Source: Neostapfia colusana (Eukaryota; Streptophyta; Magnoliopsida; Poales; Poaceae). Taken from it: a DNA stretch of 64,000 nt. The first letter of the stretch is position 1, and each line of letters starts with the position of its first letter. The notes beneath the pieces are model-generated. The model was not told the DNA's origin. It made no database searches and saw nothing but the letters and a program-made list of their open reading frames with translations. The stretch lies in NCBI GenBank assembly GCA_030760725.1, contig JASWHV010000007.1, positions 22,666,824-22,730,823 on the forward strand, in the 5' to 3' direction. A program made the translations under genes and the position numbers. Positions 46,241 to 56,180 of this stretch are shown here, one piece after another.

Positions 46241-47872
46241 ATTTGACATTTGGCGCGCCAGGAAGGGGGCTTTTCACGCTCTCTAGGCGACCGAGCATCA
46301 CCACCATGGTGGACATCCACTCTCTCGCCGGCTCGTCTCGCCCCACTCGCCGTCGTCTCCAGGCAGAAGACGAGGAGGCCACTTCCCGCTCCAAGGCGGG
46401 TAGATCTGGCCGGGCAGTCGACAAGATGGTCGGCGCCCCCACGGTGTCCGCAGCTTCTACCTCACGACGGCCTTCTACTCCGACGGTGGTGACGGTGCCG
46501 CCACTACCAATCCCGGAGAGCGTGCTGGCTGCAGCACGTGCTCTCCTTCACAACCCTCCGGGCGAGGGCGCTACCCCAGGGGCGGCAGAGCAGTGGAGCA
46601 ACGACGTCGACCACATCGTCGTTGCTGCCATGAACATGCCCACCTACAGGAGGTAGCGGGCCGAGCCCTCGCAGGCCGAGTCGCATACATCGATGGTGGC
46701 CCACGAGACGGCTGCCACGCGCGCGGAGACCACAGCTGGGCAGGCCGCAGCTGACCTAGGGGTCGAGCTAGACCGCCTCTGCATGAGTGAAGATGGTCAC
46801 ATTACCATCGAGTGACACGGCGAGAGGTGTCGCAACCTCGAAGTAGAGTACGACTCCCCGAGCGCCGTACCATTGGGACGCTCCCTGCATACCCCTGCCT
46901 CTCCAATAGCAGGCGGGGGCTGCATGGCGCTCGCCCCACACCTTCGTATGGTGGTCTGGCCACTCAAGTTCTAGCCCCACTTGGCGTAGAAGTACGACGG
47001 GACCGTCAACCTCGTCGAGTTCCTGCAAATCTACTCCACCTCCATCCTAGCTGCAGGAGGGAATGGGGCCGTCATGGTCATCTACTTCCCTGTGGCCCTA
47101 ACTGGCACTGCCCGGTCATGGATCATGAACCTTCCCCCAGGCTCCATATTGTCCTGGGAAGAGTTGTGCTGGAGATTCACAGCTAACATTGGGAGTTCCT
47201 ACACGCGCCCCGGCAGCAAGATCGACCTCCACGCCGCGCGTCAGTGCGAGGGTGAATCGCTGCGATCCTTCATCTAGCGGTTCTCCCAGGTTAGGAACAC
47301 CATCCCTCGCATCTCCAACGCCTCTGTCGTCGTTGCCTTTCGGCAGGGTGTCCATGACAAGAGAATGTTAAAGAAGTTAGCCACGCACGACATGCAAGAT
47401 GTCTTCGTGCTCTGCAGCCTGGTGAACAAGTGCGCTAGGGCGCGCGGAGGGCTGAGACTGGCACTCACGACCTGCCTCCGCGGCGGGGAGTGCCGGTGAG
47501 ACCGCTGCTCAAGGCAGCGGCAAGAAGAAGAAGAAGGTCGGAGGCAAGGACAAGCCTCTGGCTGGGGCACCCACCGTCGCCGCATAAGCAGCCGGTGGGG
47601 GCTGTACCCCGAACGCTGACAGGCGCCCACGACCGCCGTTTGTCAGCAATGACGGTTAATGGTGCCCGGTGCACAACTCCAGCCGCCACGGCGCCAGCGA
47701 GTGCCGTGAGATCAAGAAGCTTGCGGAACGTTTCCATGAGCTACAACAGCAGCGGTCGCACCAAGACGATGCACCCTTCTGCTAGGGGGGCAAACAGAAG
47801 GCTGAGCCTGAGGCCGGCGCCGAGCAGGATGGAGTATAAGGACGCCAAGCGGGCTTTGAAGGCCGTCTATGG
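46241..47872 (+). mobile_element. TatC: internal start of a Tat element, cut by TekE
   Basis: The primer-binding region TGGCGCGCCAGGAAGGGG (46251) and leader are followed by gag. The element is interrupted at 47872/47873 by TekE, with tatgg as the left flank of that insertion. The remainder of TatC should lie beyond the window. Confidence 0.8.
46306..47480 (+). pseudogene. TatC gag with multiple stops
   Basis: It starts MVDIHSLAGSSRPTRRR at 46306. In-frame stops are visible at 46654 (TAG), 46813 (TGA), 46972 and 46987 (TAG), and 47274 (TAG). The gag core (HLRMVVWPL, EFLQIYSTSILAAGG, ARSWIMNLPPGS) and the following block (RQCEGESLRSFI, RISNASVVVAFRQGV, ALCSLVNKCARA-like) are readable, extending further than in TatB. 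Beyond 47480 the frame is lost, although DRRPFVSNDG-like and KRLSLRPAPSRME-like fragments continue to the TekE junction. Confidence 0.8.
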
Positions 47873-47937
47873 TGTAACACCCTCAAATTCATTTCCATGC
47901 GTTGCATACATTTTTCATGTAGAGAAGCATTATAAAA

Positions 47938-48225
47938 GAAGTAGAAATGGAGAAAGAACTATAGAAATGGAGAAAGAACCATAGAAATGGAGGAAAGAAC
48001 CATAGAAATGGAGGAAAACCACAGAAATGGAGAAGGAATATAGAAATGGAGAATGGGGCATAGAAATGGAGAAGGGAAATATAGAAATGGAGAATGGGGC
48101 ATAGAAATGGAGAGGGTAATGTAGAAATGGAGAATGGGACATAGAAATGGAGAGGGGAATGTAGAAATGGAGAATGGGAAATGGAGATGGGAATGTAGAA
48201 ATGGAACAAGTGACATAGAAATGGT
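47938..48225 (+). repeat. A-rich ~20-bp tandem array in TekE LTR
   Basis: TAGAAATGGAGAA-type units repeat about 14 times with 17-24 base spacing and variants AAGAAC, TGGGGCA and GGGGAA. TekF has a single related unit (GTAGAAACGGAGAAAGAA, 55216) at the equivalent place. Open frames in the array are low-complexity artefacts. Confidence 0.88.
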
Positions 48226-48441
48226 GAGGAATGGGAAAAAGATAGCTGAAATGAGCCATTCCCCAATTTCCCCAAAATTTCCAAATTCCCCAATTCCACA
48301 AAAGGGGAATCTTCCCCACATTTGGGGGATTAAATCCTCAAGGCTGCCGCACCCAAAAAAGGGGATAAGTTGGTTGAGTTTCAAATTGACTAGGATTCTT
48401 GTTTGAGTTCCAATTGGAGTAGGACTCCTCTTTTTCCCCCT

Positions 48442-48449
48442 TATAAATA
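48442..48449 (+). promoter_or_regulatory. TATA box in TekE LTR
   Basis: TATAAATA is preceded by CTCTTTTTCCCCCT. It is conserved in TekF at 56173-56180. Confidence 0.65.
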
Positions 48450-50413
48450 CAACCCCCAGCCCCCCTAGCCGCAGCCTCCCCCCCCCCAAGTCGCTGAGTT
48501 GGAGGCCCTCCCCCCTCCAAGTCACCGAGTTGGCACCCCCCTGCCGAAGTTTGGCCGCCGACGAGTCCCGCCGTCGACGGAGAAGAAGCCCGACGATCTG
48601 TCCTACCAAAATTTTCCATAGAAAAATTCTCGGCTGCTGCCATTGCTAGGAGAAAGGCCCTGCCACAAGGAGGAAGAGAGGTAGGTCTCCATTACCAATC
48701 TTACGACGTCGCCGCTGTTCTACGCATCCGTTTTCTTCGCCCCTTCGAGCAGAAACTTCTGCATGTGGACAGATCGTGTTTTGATCGATTTTTGACGGTG
48801 AAATTGATCTAGATCTTGAGTCAAGATCATTACCACGTCCACACTTGATCCCTACACCCTTGTTCATCATAAAACCCCATGAAATTCCGTTAAAACATGC
48901 AAGAACACGTACAAACTGGTTTAATAAAACAACACCATAGGATTTGCATTCATCTACCCCAATGCATCTTGAGTAAAGTTTGTGCATGATGATTGATTGC
49001 TGTAAATTTTGTATGTGCATGGTCGTGAGTATAAGGACAAGCTCAAGAGGACATCTACAAGGATCTACAACACCAAGACTTCTAGACGCTTGAGCAACAA
49101 GAGCCACGGGAGCAGGGAAAGTGCCCCTTGACCATATTGATCCCATGTTTCAAAACTGTTTTGTTTGTGAAAACTCGTATGCTTGAGTCAACTTGATGGG
49201 ACATCCTTTTATAGGAGTTTACTAGTTTTGTTAACCATCCTTGTCGCCAGGAAAGTTGATGAGTCGGGTATGATCGATTTCCCTTTTTGCTTCACTTAAT
49301 TTACAGGATACGGGAAGCTGAATTAAAACATGGTTCACTACTGCACTCATGAGAATAAAGATGATGATGACTTTATGATGTTGATGAGCATGGAATCGGA
49401 GAGATCTAGGCAAGATTGGTTCGTGGATGTTGCTGAATGAGATGGTGGTTTACTTGCCGTAGATCTAAGGACCGGTTCATGCCAGCACATGCCAGGGAAA
49501 CAGTGTCACCACAAGGACAAATATGGGTGCGGCTTAGCTGACTAATTAGGTGTGTTGCTAGCTTGTTATGGACTGTTGGATGGCGCGGGGAATGGAAGTC
49601 GAGAGGGACTGCCCTGGGAACTGCATGGCACAAGAGGGGGCCCGTGGGTGGGAGAATGGTGATTCGGGCCTGCCGGTGAAACCTCAGTGGGTCCGTACAT
49701 CTAGTAGCCCCTTTGTAAAGGCTATTTTGTGATTTCTTGTCCATACACCGATGGTTGTGTACTGGTATAATGGATTTTCTGCAGTCGCCGACGGGTGACA
49801 AAATTACGAACTTGTGGGTAAAGTGGTGCCACCTCTGTAGAGTGTAAAACTATCATGATAGCCGTGCTTCCGGTCACAAGCACCTGGCTAGCTTCCATGA
49901 TTAGAGGCTAAACTTGGGATGGATATTTGGGTATGGTCACTGGGATTGGTTTTGGGACTGTTTTGAGTCATAACAATGAGTTTGGTTTCGATTATATGAA
50001 TATGAGATGGTTATGAATAATTATGAGCATGAGATAAACTTGAGAAAGATTAATGGCTGGTTGAGACTTGATAAATGGTGAATTATGGTGAGAGAATGTT
50101 GCTGAATTACTTGGTTATGTTGGGATTTCATTTACCTAGAAATAATTGCTGTTTTTACCATGTTTATAAAATAAAACGTGCTTGCTGCAATGCGCCTTTT
50201 TATTGCCTACCTTGTTGTAAGCTACATGTCATACTTTTCCCGCAATTGCTTGCTGCTGAACTTCATTTGTCAATTCAGCCACCGTAAAGTGCTATTTTCA
50301 GCCCCTCTTTTTCTCTTCTTTTGGACAGCAACACTTTCGCTTTCTTGCTTCATAGCTTCTGAAGTTTTGAAGTATTTTCTTCTTCTCTAAAGATTCGCAT
50401 GTCCTATTTATAG

Positions 50414-51394
50414 ATGTCGGTGATCAGGAGCACAACACGCATAAGTACTCGTCCACCACCACCACCACGTGGGAGTGCACTTAACCCCATTGAGGTGTCC
50501 GATGGACCATATTGGGAGGAGGTGAAGACGGAACCTCATGATGAAGATGAAGTCAATAGCTCTATGCATGAGGAAGAGGACCCGGAAGAGGTGGAACCAT
50601 TCGAAGACGATATGGAGGATGATCCACAAGAACGCCATTGGTACGCACCTTAGGAGGAGTTTCACGTGGGCTTACACCCCGTGGAGCCCCATGAAGCTAT
50701 GATGGGAGGAGATGAACATGAGGAGGAGCCAGCCCTTGCTGAGACCAATAATGAAGGTGACGAATGGGCCAAGCATTCAGTTCAAGAATTTCGGTCTGAC
50801 GGAATGGAAGGAGGACACATATCTAGGGAGCTCAAAGAATTTCTGGATTGTTGCAGCTTATATCCAGAATATCTTCTCAAGAAAGTCCCTCGTCTCGGAC
50901 TTGAAGAGTGGAAGGATGACGTAACCATCCTATATAACGGTAGGGTTGTCACCCGACACTTCACAGCCACATGGAGAGCTACATGGGCAGAAGCTATCGA
51001 TGATGCTGTATGGGAAGCACTCACCGGATTGTGCTACGCCTTCCATGAGCAGCTTGAGGACACAACTTTTGAGCGGCACCCGTATCGTAAGAGTGGTACA
51101 AGGGAGATCATTGGACCCCATGTAACAACTCTTTCCAACCCAGAAGCTTCTGACAAGTCTCAGAGGTTGCTCGTGGAGTTAGGAAACCGCTACGCAAGCG
51201 CACAAGAATAGTTTCGTTACCTCCGCAAGAAGTTATATTTGCTGGAGAAACAAGAGGAGACTCGTGCCAACGCGGGAGCAAATGGAGCACCAGCGTCATC
51301 TAACCCTACATGGACTGCCGACTCACCATGGCGTGCACCCATGTATGGAGCACCCCCGTCACACGGCAAGAACAGCACCGGCTCTCACGATTAA
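50414..51394 (+). pseudogene. TekE extra ORF ahead of gag (unknown function)
   Basis: The frame runs from ATG 50414 to TAA 51392-51394, with in-frame TAG at 50651-50653 and 51209-51211 (327 codons). The N-terminal third is acidic (EDEVNSSMHEEEDPEEVEPF). The middle (residues ~140-265) is a globular-looking, Trp-rich stretch: LEEWKDDVTILYNGR, ATWRATWAEAIDDAVWEAL, HPYRKSGTREI. A Leu/Lys-rich coil follows the second stop, and TWTADSP lies near the end. It is related to the TekD ORF. No known domain is recognised. TekF has lost this region by a deletion near 58540. Confidence 0.6.
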
Positions 51395-51510
51395 GTTTAG
51401 GTTTCCATTGAATAAAGCTGTAATAGGAACGTTAAGATCGTAGTAGCTTGAATAAGAGTGGTGTGCTGAATTTTTGTGATGATTGCTTGTGTTTATGTGC
51501 TGATGTGAGT

Positions 51511-51585
51511 TGTGGGACGCTTCGGCGAATGTCCACATCCACATATAGTGGAGAGATGTGAGACGCTTCGGCACATGTTCACATC
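51511..51585 (+). other. Two tandem hairpins ahead of gag in TekE
   Basis: TGTGGGAC (51511) can pair with GTCCACA (51531-51537) with one bulged base, and GATGTGA (51555) with TCACATC (51579-51585) exactly. Both loops contain GACGCTTCGGC. The arrangement lies between the extra ORF and gag. Confidence 0.5.
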
Positions 51586-51692
51586 CTCATATAGGCTGAA
51601 ATTAATAAAAGAAGATACTTAGTTCATACACCTTGATGCATATAGTTGGGGGATCAATCTAAATTTCTACTCTACTCCACTCTCTCTCACAG

Positions 51693-52739
51693 ATGGTGAG
51701 GGAAAACGCCAACCGCCAAAGAAGGAACGCTCGTGGCAACAATGAACCATAAGAGGATGGCAATGTTGAAGTTACTGAAAATGCTAACCCCGGGGCTGAT
51801 GCAAGCAACCTTGAACGGTTGATGGCTATGTAGAACCAGATCATGCAAACGATGATACAAACGTTGGGTCAGCTACAGGCCAACAACAACAACAATCCTA
51901 ACCCCGTTCCTGCACCCCCACCGCCGCCACCGCCACCACCGCCGGCTCACAACAGATTGGGAGAGTTCATGAGGACTAGACCGCCTACTTTTGCATAATC
52001 TAATGACCCCATGGAGGCTGATGATTGGTTGAAGTCCATGGGAAAGAAGCTTGCTATTGTTCAGTGCAATTATCGAGAGAAAGTTCTCTTCGCATCACAC
52101 CAACTTATGGGAGCAGCTGCTGACTGGTGGGACGCTCTTTGCAATGCTCATGTCAACCAGGAGACTATCACTTGGGTTGAATTCAAGGAGAGTTTCCGCT
52201 CTCATTACGTCCCTGCAGGAGTCATGATGCTTAAAAGGCAAGAGTTTGAAGGTCTACGCCAAGGAAGGAAGAGCGTGAATGAGTACCTCAAGAAGTTCAC
52301 ACAGCTGTCAAGGTATGCTCCAGAAGATGTCAACTCGGACCAAAGAAAGCAATACTTGTTCATGAGAGGATTGAACAATGACATCCAAGTTCAGCTGCCC
52401 AACAATGATTATGCAAATTTCTAGAAGCTCGTTGACAAAGCTACAGTAGTTGAGAGCAAGATCCGTGAGATCGAGCAAGAGGGCAAGAGGAAGATGCTAT
52501 ACCAAGGACAGCCACAAGGGAGCAATGTACGTCCCCGTTTCATGCCACTAGCTGCACCACATTATGGCTCGTCCGCTTCTACTTTCCGCCCTGCAAATCC
52601 ACCTCTCCCTAATCAACCACCGCAGCAATGTCCTGCTATGCAAGCACCTCGTATGCCTTTGCCTCCTGCGCCCCGTCCCAACATGGGCGCCTATGCTCAA
52701 AACCAGCCTCGCCCCAACATTCCTGCTGTTATGGGCAAT
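51693..52739 (+). pseudogene. TekE gag
   Basis: It starts MVRENANRQRRNARG at 51693. Stops lie at about 51747, 51831, 51996 and 52422. The gag domain reads DDWLKSMGKKLAIVQ, LFASHQLMGAAADWWDAL, TWVEFKESFRSHYVP, NEYLKKFTQLSRYAPEDV. A Pro-rich tail ends NIPAVMGN at the inversion breakpoint. In TekF the same tail continues directly into the zinc knuckle. Confidence 0.85.
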
Positions 52740-54940
52740 CCTTTTCCCTAACCAAAGCGTTCCTTTATCGTCTTCCTTAAAATCCTTTTCTATGCCTTGT
52801 AGGATTCTTTCCTTGATTTCCTCATCCGTTGCTTGGCCATCTCGTATCTCTTATTCCAGCGAGGAGTTCAGTTCTATCACCTCCATCTCGTTCAAGAACC
52901 CGAGATGTAACCGTTCGAACTCCTTGCGCAGCTCGGGTGGCAGCTTCCAAACCGTGAGTTGGTGACATGCTCCCTTTCGGCTCAACGCATTAGCTACTAT
53001 GTTGGCCTTTCTGGGGTGATAGTTGATTCCAACATCATAATCCTTGATGAGTTCCAACCATCGACGTTGCCTCAAATTCAGATCCGTTTGCGTGAATATA
53101 TACTTGAGGCTCTTATGATCCGTGTAGATCTCACATCGGTAACCAAGGATGTAATGCCTCCAAATCTTCAAGGCATGTACCAGGGCTGCAAGTTCCAAGT
53201 CATGTGTGGGGTAATTCAGCTCATGTTTCTTTAATTGCCTCGATGCATAGGCAACCACTTGTCCTCCTTGCATGAGCACACATCCAAGCCCTTGTCTTGA
53301 TGCGTCACAATATATGTCGAAGCTCTTGCTCACGTCCGGCAATACCAAAACTGGCGCTGTTGTTAATCTCTTCTTTAGTTCTTCAAAGCTATCTTGACAC
53401 GCTTGTGTCCACTGAAACGCTTTCCCCTTCATTAGCAATTCAGTCATAGGCTTCGCTATTTTGGAGAAATCCTTGATGAACCTGCGGTAGTATCCAACCA
53501 TCCCAAGGAAACTCCGAATATCTATCACATTCTGCGGTTGGTTCCCCTTCAGAACATCTCCCACTTTTCCGGGATCAACCGATACTCCTCCTTCGGAGAT
53601 AATGTAGACTAGGAACGATATCTCCTTTAGCCAAAATTGACACTTGCTGAACTTAGCATACAACTGATGCTCTCGCAGTTTCTGCAACGTCAACCTCAAG
53701 TGTTCTTCATGTTCTTCCTTACTTTTTGAATACACCATGATATAATCGATGAAAACCACGACGAACTTGTCCAAGTACTCAATGAAGACCTTATTCATGA
53801 GGTACATAAAGTATGCGGGTGCATTCGTTAACCCAAAAGACATAATGGTATACTCATACGAACCATACCGTGTTCGAAATGCAGTCTTGGGTATATCGGA
53901 GGGCTTAATCTTCAGCTAGAAGTATCCCGATTGAAGATCAATCTTGGAGAAAATTTGGGCACCTTTCGTTTGGTCGAACAGGTCCTCTATACGGGGCAGC
54001 GGGTATTTATTCTTGATCGTCACTTCATTGAGAGACCTATAGTCCACACACATCCTTTGGGTCCCATCTTTCTTATCTACGAATGGCACGGGGGCTCCCC
54101 GCGGTGACGAGCTTGGGCGTATAAAACCCTTTTCTAGCTGCTCCTGAATTTGCTTCTTGAGCTCCACTAATTCATTAGCAGGCATCCTATATGGCCTCTT
54201 TGCTATAGGTGCAGTTCCAGGTACTAAATCAATGGCAAATTAAATGTCCCAGTCAGGTGGTATACCTGAAAGTTCTTTCGGGAACACATCTGAATATTCT
54301 TGAACCACCGGAATGCTTTCCAATGTCTCTTCTTCGACGTGGTTCAGCTCTGCCTTCTCGGTTGCCGGTTGGGCTGCCTCGAACTCAATACGAGTACCGT
54401 GCTCACTTGTCTACTGCACGATCCTCTCAGCACATTGAATCACTCCGTTGTGCTTGCTTAGCCAATCCATTCCAAGTATTATGTCAATCCCTTGGGAATC
54501 CAAGACAATAAGGTTGACAAGAAAGTCTACCCCCCTTATTTTAAGGTTTACTTTCGTACATACTATATTAGTCCTCATCTCTCCACCGGGAGAATTAACC
54601 AACATAGTTTGTTTCATGTGTGATATGGGCAGGTTATACTTGGCAACATACTTGGATGATATGAATGAATGCGATGCTCCGGAATCAAATAAAATAGTGG
54701 CTGGATTGGAGTTGGCAAGAAACATACCAATCATGACGTCCTCAGCTTGTTGTGCTTCCTCAGTGGAGACATGATTCACATAGCCACGAGCGTAGTTCTG
54801 CTGCCCACGGTTACCTTGTGTAGCTCCTCCATTCGGCTGTGGGTTCTGTTTGGGTGCGTTGCTCGGCTGTCCAAGGCCTTTCTTGGGGCACTGGTTTGCA
54901 AAGTGTCCTGCCTCTCCGCATAAAAAACATGCTTTGTTTT
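52740..54940 (-). pseudogene. TekE inverted block: zinc knuckle, protease, RT, RNase H
   Basis: Read on the minus strand from 54940: zinc knuckle NKACFLCGEAGHFANQC (54939-54890), protease with LFDSGASHSFIS (near 54690), then RT. RT has GFIRPSSSPRGAPVPF at about 54115, a stop TAG at 53918-53916 and MSFGLTNAPAYF at 53843. The catalytic motif reads FIDYIM instead of FIDDIM, so an essential Asp is lost. RNase H follows (FDIYCDASRQGLG, YTDHKSLKYIF), and the end is GTLWLGKR at 52740. On both sides the plus strand shows the matching partners: gag ...VMGN before it and VPNVKHIRD after it. Reversing the block in place would restore the family order, so this is a true inversion relative to the element. 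Confidence 0.92.
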
Positions 54941-55149
54941 GTGCCTAACGTGAAGCACATCCGCGACACGATATTAAAGGAGGCAAATGACTAACCTTAT
55001 TCCATACATCCCAGCTGTACAAAGATGTATAAGTACCTGAAAACTTACTATTGGTGGGATGGTATGAAAAGGGGCATAGCTGAATATGTTGTCTTATGCG
55101 ACACGTGCCAACGAGTGAAGGCCGAACATCAAAAACCCGCTGGATTGTT
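54941..55149 (+). pseudogene. TekE integrase N-terminus, cut by TekF
   Basis: The plus-strand frame reads VPNVKHIRDTILKEAND, a stop, then YSIHPSCTKMYKYLKTYYWW and CDTCQRVKAEHQKPAGL. This is the zinc-binding HHCC part of integrase, with H-P-S, and C-x-x-C visible. It ends at the TekF LTR. The left flank of that insertion is ttgtt. Confidence 0.88.
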
Positions 55150-55299
55150 TGTAACACCCTCAATTTCATATTCATGCATGCATGCATATTTCACATAGAA
55201 AAACATTTTAAAAGAAGTAGAAACGGAGAAAGAATCAGAAATATAGCCGAAAAGGGCCAATTCCAGTTCGCCGAGGAAGCACTGTCGACACTTCCCGCG

Positions 55300-55990
55300 G
55301 CCTGCTGACCACGTGGCGTCTTCGGAGGTCATCCCTGCGGAAGGGGTGAGGTCCGGCATCGCCAGATACCTTGCTAACCTCTGTGGAACGGGCGAGGTCC
55401 GACCCGCTGAACACGTGTTGCCTCCGGGGCTTGTCTCTGCGGAGAAGCAAGGTCCAGCCCCGCAGGACACGTGTCCCCACCGGAGCTAGTCGCTGCGGAA
55501 AAGCAAGGCCCAACCCCGCGGGACACGTCGCTCTCGGAGCTCACCTCCGAGAGGTCCGCCCCACGGGACACGTGTCACCCTCGGAGCTCACCTCCGAAGG
55601 GAAGGGAGGTCCGACACCAATGGACACGTGTCGACCTCGGAGCTCGTCTCTGAGAAGAAAGGAAGTCCGTTGCTGCTGGACACGTGGCACACTCGGAGCC
55701 ACCTCCGAAGAGGGGGGGGGGAGGTCCGACACTGACACGTGGCACACTCGGAGCTCACCTCCGATGAGAGGGAAGGTCCGACACTGACACATGGCGCACG
55801 CGGAGCTCGCCTCTGAGAGAGAGGGAGGTCCCGCCCGTCAAGACATGTGGCGCACGTGGAGCTCGCCTCCGAGGAGAGGGGAGGTCCCGCCCGCCTGACA
55901 CACGGCACAACCGGAGCCCGCCTCTGCGGAAAAGGGAAGCTCGACCCCCGCTGGACACGTGGAGCCTCTGGAGCTTATCCCTGCGGAAGG
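55300..55990 (+). repeat. ~55-58-bp GC-rich minisatellite in TekF LTR
   Basis: About twelve units have a GGACACGTGTC or GACACGTGGC core, then CTCGGAGCTC.CCTC and GAGG/AGGTCCG parts. Intact CACGTG cores lie near 55304, 55408, 55461, 55568, 55625, 55682, 55737 and 55958. The layout resembles the Tat minisatellites although the LTRs are otherwise unrelated. Confidence 0.88.
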
Positions 55991-56172
55991 ACGAGGTCCT
56001 TAAACGGTTTTTCTCCTGTGCGCTAGTGCCCGGTACGGGGGAAACCGACACGAACTCTTCTACGTTGAATACTGCAACCAAATCGATTGGAGATAAGTTG
56101 TTAAGATGCAAACCGATTTGAATAGGACACTTATTTGAAATCTAATCGGAGTAGGACTCTTCTTTCACCCCT

Positions 56173-56180
56173 TATAAATA
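56173..56180 (+). promoter_or_regulatory. TATA box in TekF LTR
   Basis: TATAAATA is preceded by CTTTCACCCCT and followed by GAACCCGAAACC. Confidence 0.65.

Larger units (their letters stand above)
47873..50258 (+). repeat. TekE 5' LTR, right end missing
   Basis: This is collinear with the TekF LTR (55150-58030) in the first 90 bases and from about 48380 onward (TATA region, the CTAAGGACCGGTTCATGCC segment, CAATGCGCCTTTTT). The terminal ~360 bases of the TekF LTR and the primer site have no counterpart. About 150 unrelated bases follow before the extra ORF. Confidence 0.8.
47873..55149 (+). mobile_element. TekE: Tekay-like Gypsy element with an internal inversion, cut by TekF
   Basis: It begins TGTAACACCC inside TatC. 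It consists of LTR (47873 to about 50258, right end lost), extra ORF, gag, an inverted block from zinc knuckle to the end of RNase H (52740-54940, minus), and the start of integrase on the plus strand (54941-55149). TekF is inserted after integrase ...KPAGL. All other regions match TekF in order except the inverted block. Confidence 0.88.

Noticed and set aside
47889..48319. Minus-strand frames of 129-136 codons rich in Phe/His/Ile/Ser
   Set aside because: They are translations of the A-rich 20-bp array. The amino-acid pattern repeats with the array.
55300..55990. Regularly spaced repeats that could suggest a CRISPR array
   Set aside because: Units are contiguous and variable with no unique spacers or cas genes, and this is plant nuclear DNA.
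55235..56111. Open frames of 80-138 codons on both strands
   Set aside because: They are translations of the TekF minisatellite; there is no start context or homology.
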